Part shown: positions 37,512-47,652 of the stretch, in pieces | Layout: every line of letters starts with the position of its first letter | Position numbering within the stretch: position 1 is the stretch's first letter | Source of the DNA: Candidatus Scalindua sp. | Lineage (GTDB): Bacteria; Planctomycetota; Brocadiia; Brocadiales; Scalinduaceae | DNA length: 64,000 bases | Direction: 5' to 3' | Assembly (NCBI GenBank): GCA_031316155.1 | Contig: JALDRB010000010.1 | Coordinates: forward strand, 62,001 to 126,000 | Notes under the pieces: generated by a model | Database searches by the model: none | Seen by the model: only the letters and a program-made list of their open reading frames with translations | What the model was told of the DNA's origin: nothing | Translations under genes and position numbers: made by a program

Positions 37512-38168
37512 ATGCTTCAATCATACTTCTTAGGAATGACCATATCGTACTTAATCGGAGGAATCCCCTTTGGGTATATCATCGCTCTTGCTAAGGGAAT
37601 AGACATACGGAAGCATGGTAGTGGTAATATAGGGGCATCAAATGTAGGGAGAACACTTGGCAGGAAGTACGGGATCATCATATTTGTTCTGGATTTGCTT
37701 AAAGGATTTATTTCTGTTTTGTTAATACCGGTCTTTGTCAGTACCTTACATTTTCCGACAACTTCCGAGGATCTGTTGGTAATTCTTTGTGGCTTGTGTG
37801 CGATTTTTGGCCATGTGTTTCCTGTTTATTTGGGTTTTAAAGGCGGGAAGGGAGTTGCAACGAGTTTCGGGGTCTTTATATGGTTGGCACCGGTATCTGT
37901 CGCAATTGCGCTGGTTATATGGATAGTAACCGTAATAGTGTTTCGCTATGTTTCTCTGGGATCCATGATAGGTTCTTTATTTATCGTTGGTTGTATCATT
38001 GTACTGGAAAGTGACCCATTCGGTAATGGTTTATACCTGACAAGTCTATCCGTAGTTGTTGCCATAGTAATAATTATGAGGCATAGTACAAATATCCAGA
38101 GAATTGTTTCAGGAACGGAAATAAAGATTGGTTCTCATAAACAGGAGAAACAGCGAGCAGAGCCATAG
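37512..38168 (+). CDS. plsY: Acyl-phosphate:glycerol-3-phosphate acyltransferase
   Basis: First acylation of glycerol-3-phosphate in phospholipid synthesis, using acyl-phosphate. 218 aa with five or more membrane helices and the three PlsY motifs: GGIPFGYII with IRKHGSGNIGASNVGR, FGHVFPVYLGFKGGKGVAT, and a C-terminal MRHSTNIQRI-type segment. ATG start at 37512 with GGTG eight bases upstream. PlsX is not adjacent. Confidence 0.93.
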   Translation: MLQSYFLGMTISYLIGGIPFGYIIALAKGIDIRKHGSGNIGASNVGRTLGRKYGIIIFVLDLLKGFISVLLIPVFVSTLHFPTTSEDLLVILCGLCAIFGHVFPVYLGFKGGKGVATSFGVFIWLAPVSVAIALVIWIVTVIVFRYVSLGSMIGSLFIVGCIIVLESDPFGNGLYLTSLSVVVAIVIIMRHSTNIQRIVSGTEIKIGSHKQEKQRAEP

Positions 38169-38214
38169 ATTACCCTTAATGAGTAAAGATTTTCTCTTAA
38201 GAATACCTGGATTG

Positions 38215-38436
38215 TCATTGGGTTAAGGGCCAGGGTGCATTATGCTTCTCTTCGACGAAATAGCAGAACATGTCCCAGGTAAATTCTTTGTTTGAAATCG
38301 GACATCGAAGAGTAACCTTATGTTCCCCGATGTCGACAACCTCCCAATCACCCTCTCTCCTGTTACCCTCTATCCTGATCTTTTGTCCAACAGAAAAGGG
38401 GTACGGTTTAAAGATTGATACGGTATGCTGCGTCAT
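38215..38436 (-). CDS. Small conserved protein of unknown function
   Basis: 73 aa: VGQKIRIEGNRREGDWEVVDIGEHKVTLRC shows a short beta-rich, OB- or SH3-like pattern (landmark only), ending EFTWDMFCYFVEEK. No family name known to me. Clear GAGG five bases before the ATG. It starts 39 bp after queC on the same strand and may be the third gene of a queE-queC operon; a role in queuosine is only guilt by association. Confidence 0.7.
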   Translation of the reverse strand: MTQHTVSIFKPYPFSVGQKIRIEGNRREGDWEVVDIGEHKVTLRCPISNKEFTWDMFCYFVEEKHNAPWPLTQ

Positions 38437-38475
38437 GTATTCCTCTTTTCAATAAAAAAAAGGTAAAGTATTGTA

Positions 38476-39177
38476 TCAAACATTCTCAAAATAACAAATC
38501 TTGTCTTCATATCCGGCAACTTCAAAGGCTCTTAAACGAAGAATACAACTATTGCATTGACCACATGCCATATCATTGTTTTCGTAACAAGACCATGTGA
38601 GAGGGAGAGGTGCACCGAGTTCAATGCCCCTCTTTACTATATCAGCTTTTTTCATTCCAATTATGGGTGTGACAACCTGAATATGTGTTGATGGTTTTGT
38701 ACCCACTTCCACAAGCTTGTTAAAGGCTTCATAATATTCTTTTCTGCAATCAGGATAATCGGGACTATCCTGTTGAACGGCACCGATAAATATTTTCTCC
38801 GCTTCGATAACTTCCGCCCAGGAAACGGCAATTGATAACAAAAGTGTGTTTCTGAACGGTACATAGGTATTCGGAATAACAGAACCTGTTTCTCCTTTAT
38901 CGATTGGGAGATTTTTGTCGGTAAGGCTTGACCCTCCAATTTTTTTTAAATAATCTATTTCCGTAATAAGAATCCTGTCCTCAGGTACTTTAAAATGGTT
39001 AGCAATTTTATGAAATGCAATGAGTTCACGTGATTGGGTTCGTTGATAATATTGTGCATGGAGGAGGGCAATTTCATGTTCTTTGCTTGCTATCGCTAAG
39101 GTAACGCAGCTGTCAAGACCTCCGCTCAAGAGAACTATTGCAAGTTTTTTTCTGGGTGATCCTGTTTTTGTACTCAT
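38476..39177 (-). CDS. queC: 7-cyano-7-deazaguanine (preQ0) synthase
   Basis: ATP-dependent conversion of 7-carboxy-7-deazaguanine to preQ0 in queuosine synthesis. PP-loop VLLSGGLDSCVTLAIA near the N-terminus; C-terminal zinc site CYENNDMACGQCNSCILR. 233 aa, usual length. Follows queE with three bases between stop and ATG; the Shine-Dalgarno (GAGGT) lies inside the end of queE, so the pair is coupled. Confidence 0.95.
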   Translation of the reverse strand: MSTKTGSPRKKLAIVLLSGGLDSCVTLAIASKEHEIALLHAQYYQRTQSRELIAFHKIANHFKVPEDRILITEIDYLKKIGGSSLTDKNLPIDKGETGSVIPNTYVPFRNTLLLSIAVSWAEVIEAEKIFIGAVQQDSPDYPDCRKEYYEAFNKLVEVGTKPSTHIQVVTPIIGMKKADIVKRGIELGAPLPLTWSCYENNDMACGQCNSCILRLRAFEVAGYEDKICYFENV

Positions 39178-39180
39178 CGA

Positions 39181-39837
39181 TTAAATACCTCTGGTTTTGT
39201 CTGGCCAGATATACTTATGGAGTTGAAGCTGAAACCGTACATCCAGCTTATTGCTTACTATTAATTCTGCCACTATTTTTGGTTCTAATCTGCTGTATAC
39301 TACACCAAAAAGCACTTTGGATTTGTGTGTCAGGTCATGCGTAACAACAATACTTTTTGCCCATTCGAAATCTTCTTTTGATGATATAACGAACTTGACT
39401 TCATCATCATGCCTGAGTTTTTTTATATTGTTCCAATCCATTTCCCGATGCATCCGGCTGTCCGGGCATTTAATGTCCATAACCCTGATAGCATTTTTTG
39501 GTAATAAATTGATGTCCAAACTCCCATTTGTCTCGATAGAAATTTTGCAATCCATATGTGATAATTGTCTTATAAGTTCAGGTACATTTTTTTGTAATAG
39601 TGGTTCCCCTCCTGTAATACATACATTTTTACAACCATATTCTCCGATTTGTTTAATTATGGATTTCAAAGACATTTCAGTACCCTCATCATAGGCGTAT
39701 GACGTATCACAATATGAGCATCTTAAATTACAGCCTGTCAATCTGATAAATGAGCAGGGCACTCCTGCATGGGAGGATTCACCCTGAATACTCTGGAATA
39801 TTTCGTTTATCACGAGACTTAATTGATCCATACTCAT
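39181..39837 (-). CDS. queE: 7-carboxy-7-deazaguanine synthase (radical SAM)
   Basis: 218 aa. FQSIQGESSHAGVPCSFIRL then the radical-SAM cysteines GCNLRCSYCDTSYA (with the extended QueE spacing) and VCITGGEPLLQ. It ring-contracts carboxy-tetrahydropterin before QueC acts. First gene of the que operon. Two ATGs compete (39837 and 39831); AGGT is four bases before the first and ten before the second. queD is not present here. Confidence 0.94.
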   Translation of the reverse strand: MSMDQLSLVINEIFQSIQGESSHAGVPCSFIRLTGCNLRCSYCDTSYAYDEGTEMSLKSIIKQIGEYGCKNVCITGGEPLLQKNVPELIRQLSHMDCKISIETNGSLDINLLPKNAIRVMDIKCPDSRMHREMDWNNIKKLRHDDEVKFVISSKEDFEWAKSIVVTHDLTHKSKVLFGVVYSRLEPKIVAELIVSNKLDVRFQLQLHKYIWPDKTRGI

Positions 39838-40083
39838 ATTACCTGTTGCATAAAAATATGTCAGATGTTAAATGTTTGGATCTGTTCTGTAGTGTCATAC
39901 CAGTTGTGATACCGAAGTTAAAGGCTTTAGCACTTTTTCCCTGGAGTTAGACAGAAACAGACGAAGACAGAATTGCAAATCCCATACTGGTACGGTAGAT
40001 TCAATTTCACAAATCAGATATCTTATTATAAAGATCAAAACATTGAAAAGCAAATGCCAGATTACTTTTTCTAGGAACCGGTA

Positions 40084-40422
40084 TCAAACAAGAATTTCAA
40101 GTTTTTTCTCAAAACGTAACGCTATACCCAATTTTTTTGCATGATGGCTATCGCTTAGTATTGTATTTCTGATAATTTCCCCATTACCAGTAAGCTTAAC
40201 CGTTTTGCTGGGGAGCATGGATAACGAAGTATTTGCAACAATTTTAAGGTTGACTTTTTTCCCGGGTTGAAATAGAGGGGAATTATCTATTGTTGTTTCG
40301 AAATAAACTCCCGTAGAACTTATATTTTTTGATTCAACTTTCAGATTTAGAATTAATATCGGTAGGTGTAGTTCCAATCTCCTGCTAAAACGTCTCTCAT
40401 TTTGATTTAAACAGTTCTTCAT
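40084..40422 (-). CDS. PilZ-domain protein
   Basis: 112 aa. ERRFSRRLELHLPILI, NISSTGVYFET and KLGIALRF match the PilZ pattern (RxxxR … [DN]xSxxG), a c-di-GMP receptor. The NISSTG motif uses N in place of the usual D of (D/N)xSxxG and still fits. Start ATG 40422 rather than 40452, whose extra residues do not fit. A palindrome that could be an operator lies 87-113 bp upstream. Isolated gene; target unknown. Confidence 0.75.
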   Translation of the reverse strand: MKNCLNQNERRFSRRLELHLPILILNLKVESKNISSTGVYFETTIDNSPLFQPGKKVNLKIVANTSLSMLPSKTVKLTGNGEIIRNTILSDSHHAKKLGIALRFEKKLEILV

Positions 40423-40508
40423 TGATATTTCACGAAATAGATATTTACACAAAGCATATGAAAAGATTGTAATATATAGTTACTGTTCACATTAGCAAGC
40501 GTGTCAAT

Positions 40509-40535
40509 ATGACAAACTATGACAGTTTGTCATAG
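40509..40535. promoter_or_regulatory. Nested palindrome, candidate operator
   Basis: ATGACAAACT-ATGAC-AGTTTGTCAT (10-bp arms, 40509-40533) overlaps CTATGACA-GTT-TGTCATAG (8-bp arms, 40517-40535). The half-site ATGACA occurs twice directly and twice inverted. It lies upstream of the PilZ gene in an AT-rich region. No regulator is known. Confidence 0.5.
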
Positions 40536-40751
40536 TCGATAAAAAAGATAATCAAGTGTGAGGAAATTTTCTTTAAAATGATTCGTATGATTATTATACT
40601 GCTATGGAAGACAGTTTTCGCTTTTGGAAGAGTGATCTTCGATAGCTTCACTTGATTCTGCATATTGATTCATTTTAAAAGCAAATATATCAATAGTTTA
40701 CATTTTTATGTGCAAGTATGCCCGCCTGAACATGTCCTTCGGGCAGGTATT

Positions 40752-40804
40752 CAAAATGGCGTGAAGCAAGAGACCTGCCCTGTAGAATAGATTATTTCAG
40801 GTCA
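40752..40804 (+). repeat. Interspersed repeat family A, copy 3
   Basis: CAAAATGGCGTGAAGCAAGA… to TTTCAGGTCA, matching 11225-11277 with about three differences. Its left flank is a palindrome-forming GCAGGT…ACCTGC. It abuts the hydantoinase fragment that begins at 40816. Confidence 0.7.
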
Positions 40805-40815
40805 GGATAAAGGAA

Positions 40816-41085
40816 TATCTGATCCGTTTACAATACGGTGGTGTTGGGAAACACAGGGGAGGAGATGGCATAATCAGGGATTTTGAGTTTCTGCAGGACG
40901 CTTACTGCAATTATACTTTCAGATTGAAGGAAGTTTAACCCGTATGGCATAAAAGGTGGAAGAGGGGAGGAAACGTATTCGTTTCGAACGGTAAGAAGCG
41001 TATTCTCCCGTCGAAAGCTACAATTAAGGTTAACAAAGGAGACGTCATAAGAATTCGCACTTCGGGTGGTGGTGGGGTAAGGTAA
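40816..41085 (+). pseudogene. Hydantoinase B / oxoprolinase C-terminal remnant
   Basis: The frame reads GGVGKHRGGDGIIRDFEFLQ, then breaks at an in-frame TAA; a neighbouring frame supplies RKFNPYGIKGGRG; the first frame resumes with GNVFVSNGKKRILPSKATIK and GDVIRIRTSGGGGVR. That order is the C-terminal end of HyuB-type proteins (GGxGxxRGGDG … GDxxxxxTxGGGG). Only about 90 of some 520 residues remain, with two frame shifts. It is dead. Confidence 0.8.
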
Positions 41086-41134
41086 AGTCCAACCTCAAAT
41101 CAGTACAGATTATCACGGAAAAAGATAGGGAAAT

Positions 41135-42223
41135 ATGAAGACTTCTCATCCTAAAAAGATATTTGTGGAAAAGGACGTTGTCAAGTTGCCTGTTACCCGG
41201 CAGATACTGGACAAATTGCCTAACATCCCTCTTCAATATATAGATGACTATAGGGATATTAAAGTTGAAGGTGAAACTCTTAATGATGTGTATAAAAAGA
41301 GCAAGGAATTTCTGGCGATAGCAAAAAAGAAAGGAGAGTTGGTCAAACGGTTTCGGTGTCGAGAGGGTATAAAGGGTGGTACCGAGTATTATGTTATTCA
41401 TGGGAATAATTGTAGTTTTGATTGTGAATACTGCTTTCTTCAGAGCTATCTTGGCAATGCTGTACCAACCATCTTTGTGAATCATGAAGAGATGCTTCGT
41501 GAAATCAGAAATGTTATCCTTGCATCAGCCGGAAAGAAGATTATCTTTCATGCCGGAGAACTATGTGATGCCCTGGCTTTTGATGATCTTACGGATTTTT
41601 CCTGCAAGCTCGTTTCTCTTTTCTCTGGATTTCCTCAAGCGAGTTTGGAACTGAGGACAAAGACTACGACGATTCAAAACATCCTGAATGTGTCAGGAAA
41701 TGGTTTTTCTCCACCCGAGAAAGAGCAGAGGAAAAATATTGTTATATCATGGACATTTACTCCTCAGATTGCCATAGATATGTATGAGCACAAAACACCG
41801 TCACTGCAGAAGAGAATAGAGGCTGCAGGAAAGGTGCAGAAGGCTGGCTATTCCATAGGAGTATGTATGGATCCTATCATAAGATTTAATGGATGGTTGG
41901 AAAATTACGAAACAATGATTGCGGAACTTTTTCATCGATTGGATCACGATAAGATCAGGTTTGTTAGTCTTGGTGGTTTAAGATTTCTCTCCTCTCTTGC
42001 TAGCGTAATCAGGGAGAGAAACCCTGAATCAGATTTATTATTGGGTGAGTTTGTTCCATGTGTTGATGGTAAATATCGCTATTTTAGACCTCTCAGAGTA
42101 GAAGCATACAGAGAATTATGGAAGATAATAGGGCAGAAACTCAACTGCGGTAAGATATCACTATGTATGGAGTCTCATGAGGTATGGAATGAGGTAGAAG
42201 AGGCCGTTAGCACGCAATCATAA
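41135..42223 (+). CDS. Radical-SAM protein of the spore-photoproduct-lyase family
   Basis: 362 aa. CSFDCEYCFLQSYLG supplies the three cluster cysteines (CxxxCxxC) in the SPL-type context; HGNNC precedes it and HAGELCDALAFDDLTDFS, LELRTKTT and WTFTPQIAIDMYEHKTPSL follow. True spore photoproduct repair is unlikely in a non-sporulating organism; non-spore SPL-like proteins are common and of uncertain substrate, perhaps DNA photoproducts. ATG 41135 with AGGGAAAT upstream; single gene. Confidence 0.82.
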   Translation: MKTSHPKKIFVEKDVVKLPVTRQILDKLPNIPLQYIDDYRDIKVEGETLNDVYKKSKEFLAIAKKKGELVKRFRCREGIKGGTEYYVIHGNNCSFDCEYCFLQSYLGNAVPTIFVNHEEMLREIRNVILASAGKKIIFHAGELCDALAFDDLTDFSCKLVSLFSGFPQASLELRTKTTTIQNILNVSGNGFSPPEKEQRKNIVISWTFTPQIAIDMYEHKTPSLQKRIEAAGKVQKAGYSIGVCMDPIIRFNGWLENYETMIAELFHRLDHDKIRFVSLGGLRFLSSLASVIRERNPESDLLLGEFVPCVDGKYRYFRPLRVEAYRELWKIIGQKLNCGKISLCMESHEVWNEVEEAVSTQS

Positions 42224-42299
42224 ATGTGAGAAACAACACACAATTGTACCGAGAACGGAGAGCTTTACACTCTCAAGCTGTTTTTTCCCCTACACACTT

Positions 42300-42445
42300 A
42301 AGCCCAACCAGGTCGAGCCAGAACCTTACGGGAGTTAATAAATTAGCTATTTCAAATCACAAAATACAAATAAACCTCAAAGTACAATGTTTGCTTGCCT
42401 ATCTATGACAGCAATGATCGAAACTCATTTGTTTGGTGCTTTAGC
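42300..42445. repeat. Interspersed repeat family B, copy 3
   Basis: Shares GAGCCAGAACC…GTTAATAA with copy 2 (32080) and CTTGCCTATC…GAATGATC-type text with copy 1, ending TTTGGTGCTTTAGCACC. It occupies most of the 288-bp gap before glgP. Confidence 0.55.
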
Positions 42446-42511
42446 ACCACAAAGACTATGTCTGACTGGTTAGGCTTCCTAAATTGTTGTATGAAAATTT
42501 TTTGGTCGGAT

Positions 42512-45049
42512 TTACGGTACAGGTATCTTCTCTAGATTCCAGATTTCGTCATTATATTGTTTAATTGTTCGATCACTCGAAAATTTGCCAGATCTCGCAA
42601 TATTAAGCACGACTTTTTTTGCCCATGAAATTCTGTCCTGATATAATTCTGAAACCTTTTCCTGAGCTTCCTTATATGGTAGTAAGTCTTTAAGAATGAA
42701 ATATTTATCAACGTGTACCAGAGAATCTGCAATTCTTTTAAGTATAGCTCTTTCTTCTGGTATTTTAGTTAATTCATCAGAATATAATTGATTTATAATT
42801 CTCTGAACAGTTTCTTCTCTGTTACACAGTTCACCGGGGTTATATCCATTTTCTCTTAACCGTTTGACCTCATCAGATCTTAACCCGAAGATAAACATGT
42901 TTTCCTCCCCTATTTCTTCTGACATTTCAACATTTGCCCCGTCCATAGTTCCGATTGTTAATGCTCCGTTCAGGGCAAGTTTCATGTTTCCTGTCCCTGA
43001 AGCCTCTAACCCAGCCGTAGATATCTGTTCACTCACATCTGCTGCCGTGAGAAGTATTTCAGCCAGCGATACATTATAGTTTTCCAGAAACACAACCTTA
43101 ATCATATCTTTTATGTCTGGGTCGTTGTTGATAGTTCTGGCAAGGATAGTGATAAATTTGATTATAGCCTTTGCCATTTCGTATCCGGGAGCAGACTTGG
43201 CTGCAAAAAAGAATGTCCTTGCTATGATTTTCTGATCAGGGTTATTCTTAAGTCTATTGTAGAGTATGAGAATATGGAGAGCGTTCAGGAGCTGCCTCTT
43301 GTATTCATGAAGTCTTTTAGCCTGGACGTCAAAGATTGAATCCAGACTGAGCTCTATCTTTCCAATTGTCTTCCCGCTACCATCTCTTACAGGATTTTGT
43401 TTGTAGACATAATTCTTTAATCTCTCCTTGTTACGACGCTTTATTTCCGTAATTTGTTTCAGGAAATCGATATCATTTGAAAACTTTTCTAATTTTTCAA
43501 GTTCGGACAGATTGGTAATCCAGCCATTGCCTATTTTATCCGTAATCAGACCTGCCAGTTCAGGATTTGGTTTTAACAGCCATCTCCTGGGAGTTATACC
43601 ATTCGTCTTGCAGTTGAATTTTTCAGGAAAGATCTCATAAAAATCACGAAGTACATCTTCTTTAAGGATTTGAGTATGCAATTCTGCCACTCCGTTGATT
43701 GAATGACTCCCTACTATAGCGAGGTGGGCCATTTTCACCTTACCGTCTACAACGATAGACAGTCGACGAACTCGATCCATGTCTTTGCAATATTTTTTCT
43801 CTACCGATACGCAAAAGTCATGGTTAATGATCTCAACAATTTCAAAATTTCTTGGTAGAATCGCCTTCATCATAGCGGCATCCCACTGCTCTAACGCCTC
43901 ACTTAACACTGTATGGTTTGTATATGCGCAAGTATTGACTGTGATATCCCATGCCTTATCCCACTCAATATCTTCTTCATCTACCAGGATCCTCATGAGC
44001 TCCGTAATAACCAGGGATGGATGTGTATCATTAATCTGAATAGCTACCTTTTGATGGAACATTTCGAAGGGCAAACTACTCTTTTTATAAGTTCTGATAA
44101 TATCCTGCATACTGGCAGACACAAGGATATACTGTTGTTTTAAGCGTAAACGTTTTCCTGAGTCATGGCTGTCATTCGGGTATAAAATAGACACCATGGT
44201 CAGGTCATCATGACAGAGTACATTTTTGAGAGCATGATGATAATCACCTTTATCAAACGCCTTGATATTGAACTGGTCGTAATCAGGAACAGATGTGCTC
44301 CACAATCTTAACGTGTTGACGGTATTGTTTCTATAGCCTACAACTGGTGTATCAAAGGGGATGGCTGAAACAGATTCATAATCTTCTATTTCGGTCTTCT
44401 GTTTGTTGGTAAAGGATTTCTCTCTTTTAAGAGAACCTCCAAATTTAACGATTACGACCTCCTCTTCGTGTTGAATTTCCCATGGTTTCCATGTTGCAGC
44501 CACTGGTCAGATGCTCCACCTGGTATCCATCTCGAATATCCTGCCGGAAAATACCATAGTCATAACGTAAACCGTAACCATGTCCGGGCAATTGCAAGGT
44601 AGCAATTGAATCTAAAAACACGCTGCTAACCTTCCTAAACCACCTGATCCAAGACCGGCATCCATTTCCATGTCCTCTATTTCATTCAAGTTCAGGCCCA
44701 GGGAGTTCAAGAGGCTGTCTATCTCTCCTTGTGCACCCAGGTTTATTATATTGTTTGCCAGGAATCTGCCAGGTAGATATTCTGCTGAGAGATAGTAAAG
44801 CTGCTTTGCTTCTTTTTTCCTGTATTCTCTGTTTGTTGATATCCATTTATCGATGATTTTATCCCGTATGGCAAGTGCTATTGCTTTATAAAGATGCAGG
44901 AAGAGCCTTTTTTCTGCCGCCTCATCAACGGTTGTTACGCCTCTCAATCCAAGACCGAGGGTTTTTTTCAGATGATATTCAACATCTTTCTTGAAAGAAT
45001 CATTTAAAGAAGTAGTAGTTGTGCTGCTTTTTGTTGTTTTGTCATTCAT
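42512..45049 (-). pseudogene. glgP: Glycogen/maltodextrin phosphorylase, three frameshifts
   Basis: Releases glucose-1-phosphate from storage glucan using PLP. Long C-terminal frame (42512-44503, with the PLP-site region EASGTGNMKLALNGALTIGT) and N-terminal frame (44612-45049, ending [16 protein letters not shown]) join through 44503-44612, which encodes [14 protein letters not shown] and DIRDGY. Three one-base losses explain everything: T run at 44614-44618, about 44509-44515, and C run at 44484. Restored length is about 845 aa, normal. ATG at 45049. As in uvrA and clpB, all losses are single bases. Confidence 0.9.
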
Positions 45050-45415
45050 GGCTGATACGTTAATTTAGAATTATTTAAAAATTATCTTATATGTTATGAA
45101 AAATAGTATGCCTGAATTTTATAAGATGTAAGTTATATGATATAAAAGGAATGACGTCAATAATATATTTGATATGGTTACGAATGGGAGAAGCTATGAG
45201 CATTGGAGAGGAGATTTTAACCCAGGTCAGAAGGTTTCAGATTGAATTTGGCGGACTGCTCCTCACTTTATAACATTGAAGAAACCTGAAGTGGAACGTG
45301 TAACGGTAAAGAAAATCAGGCGAATTGTTCTCAAACTGGTAAAAGATGAAAGTTGCCGTTTGAGAGGTCATGAAAACGTGAAAATTTAAGCAAACGTAAT
45401 GGATGGGAATGGTTA
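45050..45415. other. Gene-free interval
   Basis: AT-rich; a short open stretch near 45290-45388 encodes a basic peptide (TVKKIRRIVLKLVKDE) of unknown origin with no start. Nothing else recognised. Confidence 0.4.
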
Positions 45416-45658
45416 CTATTTTCGTTTCAGTTTTTGTATGACTGTTTTATACGCCTCATGAGCCCAGCATATATTGAAGTGAGAACATTTGTGACACTCA
45501 TTAAGAATGTTTCTTTTTCTCATAAGATCTTTGCCTGAAAGAGACATCTCTTTCTTTTTACGTTCTATAAGTAAACACAGAGGCTCATCAGTCAAACAGC
45601 CATGTTGATTATGGCAATTGTTGCATATGTTTCTTCTTTTTGGTATTTTTCCTGTCAT
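45416..45658 (-). CDS. Small cysteine-rich protein, probable metal-binding
   Basis: 80 aa with two Cys clusters: CNNCHNQHGC…C (residues 12-28) and CHKCSHFNIC (about 55-64). Spacing suits zinc or Fe-S binding. CNNCH matches a c-type haem motif but there is no signal peptide, so haem attachment is unlikely. Basic C-terminus. Weak Shine-Dalgarno. It lies divergent from the RNA ligase, 150 bp away; no evidence for a link. Confidence 0.6.
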   Translation of the reverse strand: MTGKIPKRRNICNNCHNQHGCLTDEPLCLLIERKKKEMSLSGKDLMRKRNILNECHKCSHFNICWAHEAYKTVIQKLKRK

Positions 45659-45807
45659 GATATTTCTAACATTTTCTTATTCAGAGAAATAGCTTGTCGT
45701 AACCTGAATCAAATTTAACATAAATAAGAGATGCAGACAATTGGAAAATACATTTATGGGGAATAATATTTAGATGGTGAATAATACTCATTTGGTTTTT
45801 AGTTGTA

Positions 45808-47052
45808 ATGGTTCAACTTGTTTTCTCCTTGATTTTAGGTGCATGCAACTTTATTATTCATGAGAAAAAGCAAACAGGAGAGAACATTTTACGAGGGAAA
45901 TATCCAGTCGTGAGTAAGATTACGAAGATTTTGGAAACAGTATTACGGGTGAACATAACTGAATATCTGTGGAGGGAAGCATTAGAAGAGCATAAAGTAG
46001 TAGCTGATGAGTTTGACGGTATACCTTATTATAGATTTGTCAAAAAAGTCGGAATACTGGAAAAAGGTTCTGTCATAGCCGGTTCAGATATTATTTTCAA
46101 TTTTCCACGGATAGCAAGGATTTTACAGCTTGAGAATGGTATCAAGATGACGTTTGCAAAACCCTTTTATGTAGAAGAAAAAGTTGACGGTTACAATGTG
46201 AGAATTGCAAAAATAGAAGACACAGTGCTTGCTTTTACACGGGGTAGCTATGTATGCCCGTTTAGTACTGACAGATTGGTGAATTTCTTTAACATTGAAA
46301 AATTTTTCACTGAAAATCCAAATTTAATTATCTGTGGAGAAATTGCCGGTCCTGGAAACCCATATAACAGGGAATTCCCCTCCTATGTTACTGATGATGT
46401 TGAGTTTTTTGCATTCGACATAAGAGTTAAAAATACAAACAGAGAAGTTCGTACGGAAGAAAGGTATAGATTGTTCGACAAATACAGAATTCCCACGGTA
46501 ACCCGCTATGGGAAATACGCTTCTTCTAAATCAGACAGAGAAAAGATAAAAAGAAATCTTAAAGAGCTTAACGAAAAAGGTTGTGAAGGTATAGTATTAA
46601 AACCAACTGATTCTGCAGAAAAAACGGTAAAGTACGTTACGTTAGATTCGTGTCACAGGGACATGAAAGTAACTTCGTCTTTAATGATGGAAACACCGGC
46701 AGAGTTTTTTACGCAGAGAATAGTACGAGCAGTCTTTTACCTTTTGGAACACGAAATCCCCCTGGACGATGGTATTTTAAAGAAAACGGGTGAATCACTG
46801 ATGCAGCCAATATTTGAAAGTGTAAGGAAGGCGATTCAGGAGGAAATGATAGGAGTAGAATTTGAAGTAAAATTAAACAAAAAACAAAATGTGAAGAAAT
46901 TGTTTGATCATTTTCGTAAATGTAAAGTAGACGTAATAGTAAACAGCCAGAGAAAGACAGGGAAGTATTGGCACGTGAAATTTCAGCGGAGATGTTTTCC
47001 AACGTATGAGATAATCCAGAAATATTGGAACGGTCTTTCACATTTTGATTAG
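45808..47052 (+). CDS. ATP-dependent RNA ligase, Rnl3 (archaeal circular-RNA) type
   Basis: 414 aa. Nucleotidyltransferase motif [12 protein letters not shown] (adenylated Lys 125), motif [11 protein letters not shown], motif [12 protein letters not shown] and motif V VKYV fit the Rnl3 family typified by Pyrococcus abyssi Pab1020, which joins RNA 5'-phosphate to 3'-OH and can circularise RNA. C-terminal dimerisation region (about 300-414) present. Rnl3 members are mainly archaeal. The first about 28 residues are hydrophobic and have no obvious counterpart in the family, so the start may be further in, though no ATG exists before residue 100. The partner gene lies tail to tail. Confidence 0.85.
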   Translation: MVQLVFSLILGACNFIIHEKKQTGENILRGKYPVVSKITKILETVLRVNITEYLWREALEEHKVVADEFDGIPYYRFVKKVGILEKGSVIAGSDIIFNFPRIARILQLENGIKMTFAKPFYVEEKVDGYNVRIAKIEDTVLAFTRGSYVCPFSTDRLVNFFNIEKFFTENPNLIICGEIAGPGNPYNREFPSYVTDDVEFFAFDIRVKNTNREVRTEERYRLFDKYRIPTVTRYGKYASSKSDREKIKRNLKELNEKGCEGIVLKPTDSAEKTVKYVTLDSCHRDMKVTSSLMMETPAEFFTQRIVRAVFYLLEHEIPLDDGILKKTGESLMQPIFESVRKAIQEEMIGVEFEVKLNKKQNVKKLFDHFRKCKVDVIVNSQRKTGKYWHVKFQRRCFPTYEIIQKYWNGLSHFD

Positions 47053-47652
47053 AGTATTGAGAATTCCAAGGAGATTGCGGGATTCTATAAAACGAATCCC
47101 CAGTTTATCAGCCCAGGTCAAAATCCCCGTATCAGCGGTGACCACAATACCATCCAGTTCTTTTGCCAAAAGTATTAAGTCCACATCTTCCTTGCTGTCT
47201 ATTATACCTTCCCTTAATGCCGAGCGATATTTTTTTCTCAGGTTTGCGATTGTTTCCGGTTCGGTTACCTTTGTAGTATCCCTAACTGCCTGTTCTGCTA
47301 CTCTCAATCCTTTATCAATACGAAGACGGACATCTTCAATGAGTTCATAAAGCAAAAAGGAGGGAACGCTCGACTCAAATTTTTTTGGTGGTTTTTGTAA
47401 AATCTTAATCTGGAGATCCTTGGGTATTTTATCAACTTCTACAAAATTCATCAGTTCATTATAAATCGATGGTGGCATATAAAAATATGGACCTTCTAAT
47501 TTATTAATTAACCGTAAAAATTTTTTCAGAGCAGCGGTAGGTGTTTTACCAAAGGATCTGCTCACATCGGCATTGGTGAAGATGCTTGTGTCAATGACAA
47601 ATATCTCTTCTTTAAGATTCCTTATTTTTTTATTTTTTTTTACCCTTTTCAT
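47038..47652 (-). CDS. PIN-domain RNA-ligase partner protein
   Basis: 204 aa. [16 protein letters not shown] opens the PIN fold (first acidic residue D in VIDTS); later acidic residues lie in [16 protein letters not shown] and VTADTGIL, the normal PIN set. It matches the RNA-ligase partner family (MJ0950 type), a PIN protein found beside Rnl3 ligases. Its 3' end overlaps the ligase 3' end by 15 bp, tail to tail. Likely a nuclease that generates or trims ligase substrates; this is inference. Start ATG 47652. Confidence 0.85.
   Translation of the reverse strand: MKRVKKNKKIRNLKEEIFVIDTSIFTNADVSRSFGKTPTAALKKFLRLINKLEGPYFYMPPSIYNELMNFVEVDKIPKDLQIKILQKPPKKFESSVPSFLLYELIEDVRLRIDKGLRVAEQAVRDTTKVTEPETIANLRKKYRSALREGIIDSKEDVDLILLAKELDGIVVTADTGILTWADKLGIRFIESRNLLGILNTLIKM

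Noticed and set aside
39838-40083. preQ1 riboswitch upstream of queE
   Set aside because: No preQ1 aptamer-like stem with A-rich tail could be drawn; nothing distinctive in the leader.
42226-42408. 60-codon frame after the radical-SAM gene
   Set aside because: Covered by repeat family B; no protein-like features.
45181-45390. Possible transposase remnant between glgP and the Cys-rich gene
   Set aside because: Only a short basic peptide (TVKKIRRIVLKLVKDE) is readable; insufficient to assign.
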